64,000 nucleotides of DNA from Apostichopus japonicus (GCF_037975245.1 NC_092581.1:1314501-1378500), one strand, 5' to 3'. Positions 46,064 to 60,300 are shown, counted from the first letter of the stretch. The notes: generated by a model from the letters alone, not told the origin. A program made the numbers and translations.

Positions 46064-49000
46064 ATGGTAAGTCGTCTACATTTGTAATTATTTATCATTT
46101 ATAGGATTCTTCCGTCAAACTAAATCACTGACGACTGCAGAGGTTCGGAATTGGTGGTTCTCATGCGCCTCCTTACTTACTTAAATTATGGTCATTTTCC
46201 CAACATTTTAGCATTTTAATATATTACATCTACTTCGTTACTAGACTTCTGTCCCTGCAGGTTATTTACACCAGACATTGAAAAGCCTGTTTAATGTTAC
46301 AATTAAATTTCTTAGTGAGAAACAAGTGACCATTTTTAAAATATAAATCATAGCATGTCTAATAGGTACTAATACTATTATATACCCGCATAGAGCATTC
46401 ATGATATCCTTCGATGTCAAACTGTTATAAGATAACGTTTAAGTTCGGGAGGGAGAATTTGCCACCCCCAGCATAAAACTAAATTGGATCTTAACCCCTA
46501 CTCGACCCCCCCCCCTTCCCCTTCCATGCAGCTGCAGACTGGCGCTCCTGATGTATGATGCAACAGTTGCACTAAAAGATGCACTAAACTTGGAGTGGTG
46601 CAAATGTTGTCTTCTTTTGCATCTATAAGCTTATACAAGTACATGGGAATTACCACGTGTCAGTTTACAGATGACGTCAATTTTATCAATTTATTTCTTC
46701 GAGTGCCTAATTAACTGAATCCGAACCTGTTTTCTCTACCGCGAAGTGTTTTATTTTCAATGAAAGCTTCTTTTTCATGTTATAGCTTTTCGGTTAATCA
46801 TTGCGATAAGTTAACATGGATATTTTGGTGATATATCCCTCCTGGGTCCCACCCGAACCTCGTGCTCAATTTAAATTGGTCTGCTACGAGGCTATGGAAC
46901 CCCTACAAACATTTTTGGTTGGGGGGGGGGGCTGCGGCCCCCCGCCTCCTACGCCTATGTGAATACATGTGAAGAATTTACTAGGCATTGTAATTATGGG
47001 GATACATGCTTTAGCTGCTGTTTCTTAATTGGAGGTGTATCAACGGAGGGGGGGGGGATGTAAAAGTTCTTACATGGGGTGAAAGGGGCGCGGTTGATAT
47101 GTACTTATACGGTCTGCATACTCGTCCTGGTAACGTAATTGAAGAAAGCATTTGCCCTAAACAGTGATATGTATGTCGCTATATCTATACCAGTTGCCGT
47201 GTTATCTGTAAAAGCACGCTATATTAAACACTTGAACCATGGACTTGTAAAATGACTGACATGTCGTATTAATGTTTAACATGCCCAGTGTTTATAATAG
47301 AATGATAAAGGTTAAACTGTACAAAAGTCAATAGCGTGTGATCTGTAACGGATGCCCACCTGAAAAGCATGTGATTAGGAAATATTAAAACGTTTTATTG
47401 TTTCCAATAGATCACATGTAGTTCTTACTGACTAGCATTTCAGAGATCTAGTATATCTATAGGCTAGATCAGGTTATGGGATGGGGGTAGGGGGTGCGGT
47501 GGTGTTGGAGTCATAGGTGGGCTGTTGTAAGGTGATGCAATCTCTCTATATGCCAGCAGTTTGGCATGTGTTGATGTGAGAGTGACGCTCATTTATAGGA
47601 AAGGAATGGCGCTAACAAGGGGTGAACTTGGGCATGAACTGTTGGTGACCGGCTTAGTGTTCCAATCGGAGGCGCTGGGGCCTTAAAACAAGCGATGCGC
47701 ATTTGGCAACTTGTAGCGATTCACATGAATTCAGCGTCGCAGGCATCTCAGGTTATCTTGGTGGCGCTAGGGACCCGACAGCGGCCCAACGGTTCTGAGC
47801 CGATAAACCGGGATGATAATCTACCTCTGCTTTGACCCGAAGTAACCTTCTACCAAATACTATTTCATTCCTTTCAAGTGTAAATATTGTTCGATGTATA
47901 GTCATTGCTACTTTTCTCGTCGAGTTTTGTCAAACATTTGCTTTACGGTCAGTCATTTTGTCTCTTACCATGTTTACATGAAATTTGACGAGTTGAAATT
48001 ATATTTATTACATAATATTTGTTCCGTACGGTGGTATATTCTGGACATGTCAAAAATATAAAATTTCCAAGCGAATCTACATCAAAATTTTGAACCTCAC
48101 TTTTTTTTTATTCTTTTTTTTTATCGTAAATGGTTGATCACGAATTGTTTGTTTTTTTTCTCCCTTGTTTGGATATGTTTTTATTTTCATGTCCCTAATA
48201 AGCAATTGTAACCCTGTGCGTTTTGTAAACATTTCCACCCCTTTTTTTTGGTCATCTCAATCGACAGCGTGAAGTGATCTCCCTCCACGTCGGTCAAGCC
48301 GGTGTCCAGATTGGTAATTCCTGCTGGGAACTGTTCTGTCTTGAGCACGGTATCCAGCCAGATGGCCAAATGCCAAGTGATAAGACCGTTGGGTCCGGAG
48401 AGGATGACTTCAACACGTTCTTTAGTGAAACTGGGGGTGGAAAACACGTCCCAAGGTCAATATTCGTGGACCTTGAACCCACGGTTATAGGTAAGTAACA
48501 GTATGGCAACATGTTATAGAATTATGTTTCCTTGGTTACTTCGGGTTTTTTTTTTGGTTTTTTTAATTTAATTTTTATTTTTTTAGACAGTGATATTGAA
48601 AGACATGGAACATCACATAACATACAACAAATTCATGCGTGACTATATATAAGTTTCCTTCTAGCAATACAGAAGAAAGAAAACAGTTTTAGATTTTCTT
48701 GTTTGTAACGTATTTAAATACTCATATGGCTTACACATGGGGTTGCAACATTAATTAAGAAATTAATAGACGTTGCGAAAAAATGGTGTCTTAAATTAGT
48801 TTGATCAATTGTATAAGCTTAAAGGTTAATTGTGCAACAGGTGGTAAAGGTTGATAAATGCCTGCGGAATTTGATAGCTAAACAATTACGCAATTGCTGA
48901 AACATCCTACTTAAGCACGATCCAGTATATAGAAACATTATCTATACATGTGATCTATTATGTACATTACCTTACACGAACGAGGTCCAAGTCGTTGCAG

Positions 49001-50900
49001 TAATGTATCTGAATAGTCCTGGACGCACACTTGAACAAAACTATAGTAAACAGTAACTTTTATCATGCAGATTGGTATAAATTTCTGACTGGCAACATAT
49101 AGCTGTTAACAGATGTTAATCTAATTTATCAAGAAAAAAAGGTCAATATTTAAGATCGAACAATTCAGTTATAAATAAGGCATAAGCATCCTCGCTATAA
49201 GTTTATCACATCGGAATGATTCAACTCTGCAAGGTGACTAAGGGGTGTCGAGTGGGGGTGAAGGTGGGGTGGGGGTAGGTTGAAGACTGAGAAGAGCGAA
49301 GACTCTCATTTGCCTAAGAAGAGGAAAGGAGATTTTTGTACGAAAATATCTCCTATACATTCTATAATGTGAACATAATCACGGCGATTGTTACTATATG
49401 AATAAACATGACGAAATATGAGTTACCTGTGCCCTCACACATGTGAACAACATCGGTCCCTTCCCTTCCTCACGATACCTACAATGTTAATGTGCAGAGA
49501 AGAATCATCGTGAACCTGTCACATGAAAGAACTTGGCTTTTAATCCTCATATACTTAACGCCAACACCTCCCCCATTCCCTCCCCAACCAGTGCTACATA
49601 TTGAGGATTTTAAAATTATGTGTAAATGATAAAAACAAAATATATATTAAAAAAAATTGATCATTTAATTAGAGACATACGCTGTATTTTCTTTATCGCG
49701 ATGTATGAAAATGAACCCGTCACTGCAGTTATTCAAATATCTCTTCTAACCTTCTGTTTTCCAGACGAAGTTCGTTTAGGCGCATATCGTCAACTCTATC
49801 ATCCAGAACAGTTAATTTCGGGGAAGGAGGACGCCGCCAATAATTATGCCAGGGGCCATTATACAATCGGTAAAGAAGCCATTGATGAAGTTCTCGACCG
49901 TACACGCAAACTCGCAGACCAGTGTACCGGTCTGCAAGGGTTCCTAGTCTTCCACAGCTTCGGAGGAGGTACTGGGTCTGGATTTACAAGTCTGTTATTG
50001 GAAAGGTTGTCCCTGGACTACGGCAAGAAACCCAAACTAGAATTTGCAGTCTATCCAGCCCCAAGGATATCAACGGCAGTAGTGGAGCCTTATAACGCTG
50101 TCCTCACCACCCATACAACTCTCGAGCATTCAGACTGTGCCTTTATGGTCGATAACGAAGCCATCTTCGAAATTTGCCAGAAAAATCTCGACATCGAAAG
50201 ACCGTCGTTCACAAATCTGAACCGTATCATCGCGCAAGTGGTATCATCGATTACGGCATCGCTTAGATTCGATGGCGCTATCAACGTCGACTTGACAGAG
50301 TTCCAGACCAACCTCGTGCCTTACCCTCGCATCCACTTCCCCTTAGTTACATATGCACCAGTCATCTCGGCAGAAAAGGCTTACCACGAGCAAATGACCG
50401 TGTCTGAGATCACCAACGCTTGTTTCGAGCCAGCTAATCAAATGGTGAAGTGCGATCCACGCCACGGCAAGTACATGGCCTGTTGTCTTCTCTTCCGTGG
50501 AGATGTTGTACCTAAGGACGTCAATGCCGCTATCGCATCTATCAAGACCAAGCGATCCATCCAGTTCGTAGATTGGTGCCCCACTGGTTTTAAGATTGGC
50601 ATCAACTACCAACCGCCAACCGTTGTACCAGGTGGTGACCTCGCCAAGGTACAACGTGCTGCCTGTATGTTGAGTAACACCACCGCTATAGCAGAAGCGT
50701 GGGCCCGTCTGAATCATAAGTTCGATCTGATGTACGCCAAGCGTGCTTTCGTACACTGGTTTGTAGGAGAAGGCATGGAGGAAGGGGAGTTCTCAGAGGC
50801 AAGGGAGGATCTCGCAGCTCTAGAGAAGGATTATGAAGAAGTAGGTGTTGATACGGCCGATCAAGAAGATGAAGGGGAAGAAGAAGGGGAAGAATATTAG
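46064..50900 (+). CDS. Alpha-tubulin, complete, three exons
   Basis: Exons: 46064-46066 (ATG alone, then GTAAGT), 48268-48490 and 49765-50900, giving 453 residues (usual length about 450). Introns lie after codon 1 and in codon 76, classic animal alpha-tubulin positions. Visible landmarks: GTP-binding GGGTGSG; the acetylation loop with Lys40 (MPSDKTVG); [14 protein letters not shown] containing the catalytic Glu that acts on the beta-subunit GTP; and an acidic tail ending EEGEEY with the terminal Tyr needed for detyrosination. Oddities: the N terminus is MREV rather than MREC, and the body carries many substitutions (for example [32 protein letters not shown]), pointing to a divergent isotype. 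It polymerises with beta-tubulin into microtubules. The stop is TAG. Confidence 0.97.
46067..48267 (+). other. Alpha-tubulin intron 1
   Basis: A 2.2-kb intron after the start codon, ending in a T-rich tract and CGACAG. It contains G/C-runs (46507, 46922, 47048). A segment at about 46920-46960 ending in CGCCTCCTACGCCTATG resembles a decayed transposon end. No other coding sequence seen. Confidence 0.7.
48491..49764 (+). other. Alpha-tubulin intron 2
   Basis: A 1.27-kb AT-rich intron from GTAAGT to TTTTCCAG. A reading frame beginning at 49626 runs through the acceptor into exon 3, but its N-terminal part is intronic. Confidence 0.85.
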
Positions 50901-50931
50901 ATGCTTCAAAGTTTCCTTTCCAGAAATAACC

Positions 50932-50937
50932 AATAAA
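50932..50937 (+). promoter_or_regulatory. Alpha-tubulin polyadenylation signal
   Basis: AATAAA 32 bases after the TAG stop. A second possible hexamer occurs near 51016. Confidence 0.55.
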
Positions 50938-51557
50938 CCTATACAGCAACATCAATATTACACAATGCTATTAGAAGAATCAAAGGCTGCCCGCAAAACA
51001 AAAGAAAATCATCAAAAATAAATAATGGAAGCAAATATCATTTGTTTCATTTACAACATTTTAAATGAATGTACGAGTAGATATGGTGTAGCAACAATTT
51101 TATGTGTATAATTACCACAGCAAAATATATAAAACAAAGGTATAGGTTTCATATATAGGCCAAAGTCAGTTTTTACACCTTCAAATGATATAAAAACGAA
51201 AAGTCGCGACTTATACAATAGAGACACAAATCAGACGATACAATATTACTGTCTGTATTATCGTCACCTGTCATATTTGGTGAGGGGGGGGGGGCGTTGT
51301 GAACAGGAGAGAGGGAGATAGCAGATCCTTTTCATTTATTCCCCTTTTTTTTAGTTTATCAGAAAAGAATGAAATTAGTTGTCCAACACTCTGTTTCCAC
51401 AACAGCATTATCCTAACCATCATTCTTCTTCGCATGTATTCCTAGTAGGTTGATAAGTGATTGATAGCATAATAAGCAATGTAATACGATGGGAATAATT
51501 GAGTGCAGTAGGATGAGAGTCGGTAGAGAAATGGCGGGGAACGAAAGCATAACGTTA

Positions 51558-51749
<192 letters not shown>

Positions 51750-52586
51750 TATGTGTTCTATAGAATATACAAGTAAAGTCTATACATATGTTGTAACTGA
51801 CTGAAATCGACCTTGAGTTACGCGTTGACAAAAGAGGCAAAAATATGCATCTCATCGAATGGCAATTATTATATACTGATTTACCGATTTTCAACCACAA
51901 GTTTCAGTCATATTTACATTTCTTATTATTGTGCAGTAAAATGAGAAGATTACTTATCTCCGCAATTAAGGTTCTCAAATTGTTATATTCAGAGGACCAA
52001 TGAAACCAACGGATAGAAATGTAAATATTGAAATAGTAAGTGTTATACACACTCACAGTCAGTTCATTTTGTCAGTATTAAAACTTATCATGCTACGAAT
52101 AAACATAGTGCAATTATTTTTTTCTTCTTTATTCTGTGTTAAGTACATGTAATGTATTAAGAACTCAAAATCACTGCAAATTTACGTTACAATGTATAGA
52201 TTACGTTACAATGTATAGATTACGTCACTTTGACACTACCCAATTTCGGACCACTGTGGCATTTAATTCCTCCCCCCCCCCCCCCGACTTAGCAAAAGAA
52301 ATAGAAGTTACACCCAGTTCGGATAATATTGTCACGATTTCTTATATTCTTTCCGGTGATGTACAAAGAAACATAACAGGATACCTTAGAAGCATTTAGG
52401 AAAGTGCTGTGTCAATTACTGATCTATCACAGATGTCTAGTTAAAGTCTTGCGGCTTTACATGGCGATGAAGCCGACCGACAAGATGTAGGCTTGTGGAG
52501 ATAAGAAGCATCTTAGAACATAGAGCGCAAAGTGTAGCCTGTACACTGTATGTTTTATTGTAGAGAGTAGGCCCAGATATTCGAGA
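51750..52586. other. Intergenic, nothing recognised
   Basis: AT-rich spacer. AGATTACGTTACAATGTAT occurs as a short direct duplication near 52180-52215, and a C-run lies at 52272. Confidence 0.5.
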
Positions 52587-53023
52587 GTATAGAGCAGGGT
52601 TGTCCAACCTACGGCCCGCCGCAAGGTCCCGTCAGGCCCGCCAACCTCATTAATTTACAAATGTTCTTTTACTCAGGAATTCTTTCGTAATAAATTTACT
52701 GGAGATCATTATATCTCAATATGAAGATTGTTTTATACAGATCAGAAGGCTTGTGAAGTGTCATTACCTGCAATCTGATTATCTTTTGGGCGTTTTTTTC
52801 TTTCTTGCACGCCACGCGCCAACCTACGGTGGCGCTCCGCTTGTATAGTAACTATATTTCCCATACCCCCTAACAGACCCCTAGCGGGGCCACTGAAATT
52901 TGCCGCTCTGGCACGAAACCCTGGATATGCCACAGGAGCTTGTAGGCTCATGCGGCCCCTCCTTTATCATAATCATTCGAGGTGGCCCTTCTCATCAAAA
53001 GGTTGGACAACCCTGGTATAGAG
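52587..53023. mobile_element. hAT-type MITE with perfect 8-bp target duplication
   Basis: The element at 52595-53015 (421 bp) has inverted ends CAGGGTTGTCCAACCT and AGGTTGGACAACCCTG, identical over 16 bp, next to GCGGCCC-type subterminal sequence. Both flanks are GTATAGAG (52587-52594 and 53016-53023). The inner portion (about 52800-52935) resembles the element at 20069-20417 and ends in a second hAT-like terminus (GGATATGCCACAG), suggesting a nested fragment. No transposase is encoded. Confidence 0.9.
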
Positions 53024-53184
53024 TAACTTTGTTACTTCTACAGACACATATTCCATGCCCTAACTTAGTTACACCTACATGAAGCATATTGCATTCCGCC
53101 ACACCCAAAATATTTGTACTTATTTCTTATGATGAATGAAGTCTCACGTTGGTCTCAGCTCCAGTCGACACCGACATATTACAG

Positions 53185-53497
53185 GTGCTGTGGCCGAGTT
53201 GATAAAGGCGGTTGCATTTGATGCAACGAGGCTTAGCAATCGGGAGGTTCCGGGCTCGATACCCGGCCGGGTCATAGTAATGTGGGTTTTTCATCCAAGT
53301 GCAATCTACGGTTTTCCCCTCTGAAATGACTCTCTATAACTTGAAAAGATTCCAATTTGAGTTAAAAAATGTTGACTTGGAAGCCACCAGACGTGTAAGT
53401 TGTAATCCATAAGCCCTTGCGGGTTTCTCCCACATTAAATCTGTGGTCGCTTAAGCGTCGTAAAAATAATTGCTGATGATTATTTTTATTATTATTC
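53185..53497 (+). mobile_element. tRNA-derived SINE (tRNA-Ser-like head)
   Basis: Starts with an A-box-like TGGCCGAGTTGATAAAGG and a B-box-like GGTTCCGGGCTCGATACCC with a long variable region, as in a class II tRNA. A tRNA-unrelated body of about 200 bp follows, ending in ATT-rich sequence. The acceptor stem does not pair and no CCA-ready end exists, so this is a retroposon and not a tRNA gene. Confidence 0.72.
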
Positions 53498-53499
53498 CA

Positions 53500-54396
53500 T
53501 ATGTTATATCACATGACACCACGATCTCGGGATAAGTATGTTATTGTACAATGGTCCACTTAAGCAACACTATATTAATGCATAGTCCATGATAGTCGTA
53601 TACCAAGCTCAGTTTGCTTATAAAACCAGAACAGATTATCTTACACAAAACAATGGCTCCGCAAACACACAATGGCTCCTCAACTATATATATGTGGCTC
53701 ATCAAATAAGGTCAAAGTTGCACATGACCCTGTCCAGTAGTCATGCTGTGTAACAGTATATTCACATCCACTCTGGTTCGGAAATTTTCAGTTTGCTTTA
53801 AAAGTTTAGAGTGGATAAACTTTTGAAAATGTAAAACTTACCTTTTTAAATTGCTGACCAACCTTAAAGTCAGTGGCCTCTCAACGTCATTTTAAACTTA
53901 TACTGAGACAATATTATAAAGTGCTGTATATATGTTTGAAGGGTTTAGTTACTAGTTGGTGGACAAACCCTACAAGGACAGTGTATTAAACGCCCAAAAA
54001 GCAACCCTAAAGTTGTTTAATTGAAGAAAAAACAGTTCGTATATAAGAAATAAAACAGTGAACAGCACCTCACCAAATACTATTCCGAAACCAACCTGTC
54101 CTGTGAAAAAACCACACAGTAAAACATATTGGAATTTGTTTCTATGTGGCGTGACTGAAAAATATCTAATTGAAACTATCAGCTTTTCGATCATTAATGT
54201 TGTAGCAACGGTTTAAGCCATAGTAACGCCGCTGTGACGTCGGTTGTTGTTAATGAGGATTAATGTCCCTTTCTGCGTTCCTTATCAACTTGACGTGTAG
54301 TCACATTAATCTATAGAAATTGACCTGCTTCAATTTCTATGCATTAATCTTATGCGTAAAATTAAAACGACTTAAATCAAGCTGAAATTTGTCAAC
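53500..54396. other. Intergenic and presumed BCKDHB promoter region
   Basis: No exon or repeat recognised. It should hold the BCKDHB promoter and 5' UTR; no TATA box or other motif stands out. Confidence 0.4.
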
Positions 54397-57300
54397 ATGG
54401 CTTCTGCATTAGGTCTTACTCGTAAATGTTCCACACCAATTTCATCATTTTTAAAGTCAATGAGAAAGTGTTACAACAGAAATAGCTGTCGATATGCGTC
54501 TGCTTTCACTTTCCACCCCCAAGAAGCTGATAAATCTCTTGGTAATGTGTGGGTCGACATTGCATTCCCTTGCATTCATAAGGTTCCAGCTAGGCTACAG
54601 TACATCAGTTAGGGAACTTAGGCATAACTTATTGCTTGGTTTAACGGTACAGTGTAAGGCCTAGGGCATAGGCCTAGCCAATGTTTAGGCTTTGTATACC
54701 GAATATAGCCCAGCCTAGTTTGGCCCTAGTAAGGTTAGCCCGGCAAACCAACTTTTATGGTGTCATAAGGCCAATGACTATAATTTCAGTATCATCCTAG
54801 GCAGGAGTACATGGTAGACATTTTTTCCTATTCATGACTCTGTTGAGGCTCAGTCTGGTATATGCCTGGGACAAAGTGGGAGTTACAAATTGCATTGTGT
54901 TAAACTGGGCTAGCATTGACCCAAAATCAGGGCATAATGTTATAAGCTAAACTACTGATTGCTGTGGGCATGGCATTATTATGTCAATATTTGGCCTAAC
55001 TTTAGAATCCGTACCATATGAATGGGAAAGCTTACTTCGAATCGGCAGAATAACAACTGTATAATCCGGCTGAACGTGTGTGCTCGCATCAGCTTGGTTT
55101 CTGTCTATAGCGGCCTCCCAAATCAATAGAATAACAGTCATTGAATAGGTGCGTCATGTGAATGATTCGCTGGAATGAATTTAGCCTGTCAGGTAGTCGA
55201 ATGGTACGGATTCTAAATTAGTACCCAATATTCTATAGTACCTACAGAGATTTTGTAATGAGGAGATTTAAATTACAACAAGTTTCCATTTATTATATTT
55301 CCCTGTATAGATATTTAATAGGGCCTACCTATAGGCTGCATCTTGAGTGTAACTTATGGTGCCACCGCTTTATAATTACTTGCACTATGGAAGAACCTAT
55401 CATGGCATAGTCTATTTTAAAAAGATTTCACTTTGATGACCTTAAATTAAACAAGTTAAAATATTAATTTTAGTGCAAGTTTAACATGTATAGTATTAAA
55501 GTTCTAGAAAGAGTAATTAGTGATATATGTCTTAATTCTTTGCATTATAGGCACAAAAATAACAGTCTTGAAGCTGATTCAAGTAAGCTAATACAAAATA
55601 AGTTTCATGATTGTTATGATTTAGACATAACTATACAAATTTGATCATCATTTGCCTATACTTCTGTTGAAAACACATTGAGACACTAGCTAGCATATTT
55701 CAAAATGTGGCTTAATTTTTGTTGCTGCGGTTTAAATCAGAAATTTTCAAAAGTGTATCATTATTGGTACACTGTCATAATTAGGTCCCTCGACTATACA
55801 CCAATACTGTTTCTGTTTTAAAACCGAAATTAGTATATCAGCTTGGAAAATAATTCACCTTTGAGATGTGATTTTAATGTATGACAAGTGGTTTTCAATT
55901 GTGGAAGGATCCTAAAAGACAAATAAACACAACGACAGTTTGATTTGTAGTCCATGTATGAAATCTCATATAAGCGCACAATGAACAGTAATATACTTCC
56001 CCAAATAAAATCAATGAATAAAGATGTAACATTGTTATATGTACATTAAATGTTACTTATTTAACTATCATGATGTGACACATTTGTTTTAAGGTACATA
56101 CATGTACTACAGTGATTTATGACCCAAGCAAACCCCCTCAACCCCCCCCCCCCAAAAAAATACTCAATGGCTATTGTTTATTCTTTGCCTTTATTCAGGA
56201 GAAACATCCAAGATGAATTTGTTCCAGTCCCTGACAAATGCTATGGATATTGCACTTGCAACTGACCAGACAACAGGTTTGCCAATTTGCCAACAAATAT
56301 GCTTAAAAAGTCAAATAATGGACACTTTTAAATGTTAACAAGCATTTTACTGCCACCCTCTTAAGGCAGGCACACTCCACACCAACCAGGCTGCGACAGG
56401 TCTGACACAACTCACCCGACTACTCCTCAAGCATGTGTTGGAGACAATTGTCGCCACCTAGATTTGGTCACGCGGAGGACCAACTGTCGGATTGTGGTTG
56501 GGTCGAGAGTAAAATTTCCTGCTGATACTGGACCGACCTGACTGATTTTTTGTCGCAGTTGCATTGGGTGGCAGTTGACTCAGCGCATTGTGCGCCTGCT
56601 TCCTTTCCAAACTTTGTCAGGGAATAAGTAGGAAGATAATATCTTCCCAGAAAGTACTATTTTAAACTTTTAGCTGTTTTAAGTACTCTAAAGTTTAAGG
56701 AAGACTAACACTAATAACCTTGAAAGCAGCTAGTTAATTTAAATTGTTGAATAGTTCATTGATGTCAGTCCATAGTGAAATCCTATAACAAAGTAATTAA
56801 TTAGTTTGCTTGATCAATCAAAGTTTATTTCAAGGAGTGAAGCAAAAATTTGCTGTAACATGTGTTTTATACTACGATGAAAAGTGTTAACCCAAGGAAA
56901 TGTTGTTTATCATTATCAAACTTACTCACTTCAGTACATTTGATTGGTTTAAAAAAGCACATAGAAACTCTGATAATACTAAAAATGCTCTGATAATGTT
57001 GTTCTGAATTGTCAACTACTTAAGTCTACTGCAGTGCCTGCTGTATTCACTCATTTTGTTTTATTGTTTACAGTGTTAAAACAGCAGTTTACAACTACAG
57101 TATTTAACCAAACATGATGAATGTTTTTGATCAAAGTAAGACACTATACCAGCCAGGGCTCAAATGATAGGAAAGCAAATTCACATACTTGCTGCTATCA
57201 CTATTCTATATTACCCTGAACAAAATCACCTCCTTTCGATGGCAACAACGTCTGTGCCCATTTAACAAAGTTTACATAAACGCCCTCATAATGATCCTGG

Positions 57301-60300
57301 ATATTAAACTTAAACTTCAGCACAAAAATTGTCTGAAACTTAAGTGGCCTTTGAAACAATATGTATAGCTATTATGCAGCCTGAAGAAACATAAACAGAT
57401 GGTTGAGATTTGGTGATTGTTCTGTGCATAAATATAGGTAAATATATGTGGTCAAGTGGTTAAGGCAGTGGATTTCTGAGCTAAGGTTTGCAGGTTCGAG
57501 TCTTGGCCAGGTCACTATGTCGTGTCCTTGGGGAAGGGCACTTTATCTCCATTGCGTCTCTTCACCCAGGTGTATAAATGGGGACCTGTGAGATAAATTG
57601 TCAGTTGGGCGCTGTATAGCTGCTGCCATGTGGAGGGATTTTCTCTATGTTTGACAAGTTATCGTTGACCAGGGTAATATTGTAATGTGCCTTGAGACCA
57701 TTATCGGTGGATAAGTCTGCAGTTTATAAATCTAAATATTATCATTATTTAGCTACTATACATGTGTCAAAGACACTTGTTTTGCCAAATAAAATAAAAA
57801 ATCATGCATGTGTTTTAATAGTCCCTCCCACACATATAAGCTTTAAATTTGTTTTTATCTGTTTTCTTATCCCTCTACAGTTATCTTTGGCGAAGATGTA
57901 GCATTTGGTGGTGTATTCAGATGTACTGTTGGTTTAAGTGATAAGTATGGTAAGAATGCCAAAGCAAAATAATATAAAGGTGGTGGGAAAAAACAAGTTG
58001 CAAGGTAAGAAAGGTATCTTAGGTAAGGTTGCAACCATTGTATGGCCATTATGTCTTATCTCAAGATGGGCAAATATCATTAACAAAAATATATAATTAA
58101 TTCCTGACCAAAGAGAAATCTCTTAGTGATAGAATTATCAGCAAATATTCACCACTGACAGAACTGAATGTTACAACACTGTTCATTGGTCTGAGAAAAA
58201 TTGAAGTTGACACAAACCCAGCCAATAATCTTAAGCTTGTGTGATAGAGTTGTACATGAGGAACAACTCCCTCAAGTAGCTAAGAGGAATCCTGTTCCAT
58301 TGGGGAGAAATCCAATTTAAATCTGTGATGTCATATTTCCACCAGGATCAGAAACCATTTACTTTTTTCCTTGTTTTTTCTTTTCATCATTTTTTATGGT
58401 GGAATGTTTAACAAGTTAGACCAAGAAGTCAGTTCTAGCATTAGCCTCATGTATACCACCTGGAATATTGGAAGTTCAGCATTTGCAAAACCCATCTCCA
58501 TTAACAGAAAATAGTCTTTTAAAAAATAAATAATAAAAAATAAAGCATATATTGATGTTTATGCAGAAACACTAAATATGTGATATCTTCCAAATGGAAT
58601 ATAATATTTCTTAGTATTTTGGGAAAGTTGTTTGTGACAGTTACCTCTGTTGCAGAGACCAATAATGATGTTTGGGTTGGTGCTTCCTTTTAAATGTCAT
58701 GTTGGACTACAGCCAAACTATTCGTAGGGTTTTTTGAGAGGACACTAGTCTTTTTTTTTAAGACAAACTACAGATTTGTGTTATTCGTTATACATTAATA
58801 ATCTGTCTGGCCAACTAATGATTTTGTTAAAAGACCTTAAAACAAAGTCTGGTTAGTTTGACAGAAAAAGAAAAAATTAATTTTGTCAGAAGGCCAACAT
58901 TTGTTCATGTATCGCTCACAAATGCAATTCAGGTCCACAGGACAATTTTTTCTGGAAAGAAAATGTGGGGGTTGCGGCAGGGGGGAGCTAGGCGTGTTGT
59001 GAATTTGTAGTTCCGTATTCCTGATTTCTTACAATGATTATGTTTTGTATTTTCACATAGAATAATCATCACTGATCTTGGTCACTGAGCGAGATGTTCA
59101 GAAAAGGGACGATAGGTTCTCATAGGAGTAGATATCAACATGTATTTTACCCATCTCCATCGGCCTTCCATCAGGGCTGCTGATAACAGTGTCGTTAATG
59201 GCTAAGATCTTCTTCTAACGTTGTTCATTTTTCACTCGCATCTTTCATCATCCTACGATCTAGGTAAGGATCGCGTTTTCAACACGCCGCTCTGTGAACA
59301 AGGGATTGTGGGATTCGGTATAGGAATGGCCGCAGTTGGAGCCACAACGATTGCTGAAATTCAGTTTGCTGATTACATCTTCCCTGCTTATGATCAGGTG
59401 AGAAATTATTTCACAGTCAGTTTGTCAGGAAATCCGGGCACATATTGATGTTGACCCCCTCCCCCCCCCACCGGTCCCTCTACTCCCCATGTTTACATCA
59501 ATGGTCAGTAGTGCCAATCTAAAAGGTTGCCAAACTTTCAGAGGCCTTCTGGATTTTCACAGACATCAGTAGATTTATCTAAAGTTTTCTGAGCTGACAG
59601 AAATACAAATTAAGTAAAAGCTGGTGAAATTTCCAGGGATGATTTTTATCCTGTGACAGTACATGAAATCCTGTGGCTGTCACCTTAACGAAATACAGTG
59701 GATCTAAAAGATATATTTTTTTTGTGATCAACATAAGTTGTTGTTCATGGAGTGCTGAAAGACTAGTCAAATAACAAAGCGTTCTAAACTATATATATGG
59801 TTAATATCAACAGACATGTGGCTGATGTAAGCATGCATGTTGCAAGTATGAAAATAACTTCTGAACGATGTCAGTTGGAGCGATTAGGTTACAAAAGGAG
59901 ATAAATCTGAGAGCATCTTTGGTGAGCTGTTTGCCAAGCAGATGAAACTTTGGAAAATTTAACCAGATGTTTGAGTTTATGATAGATACTGTACGTTTTG
60001 TAAGCTGGTATATAAAGTGCATTTTATGGTGGGATTGTGTTGAAGCTAATGTGTACAGCCAACAATGCAAACCCTAACATAAGGACATAACATTTAGAAC
60101 ATGGACATATGATATCAGGATATATATTTGATGAGACATGGACATATGATATTAGGGTTATTGGGTATTCAAATGTTTAAAATGGATTTTTTGGTCAATC
60201 AAAAGTTAAATTACTCTTTCAGGGAATGTCACTGCTAGGTCACTATGTATATGTCCTGAATTGTATAAACCTAGTGTACTGTGCATTCAAGAGTAAGGGA

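Noticed and set aside
49626-49764. N-terminal extension of alpha-tubulin from an ATG at 49626
   Set aside because: This is intron 2; exon 3 begins at 49765 after TTTTCCAG and joins exon 2 in phase at codon 76.
53185-53275. Functional tRNA gene
   Set aside because: A and B boxes are present, but the acceptor arms do not pair and SINE body sequence continues beyond; best read as a SINE head.
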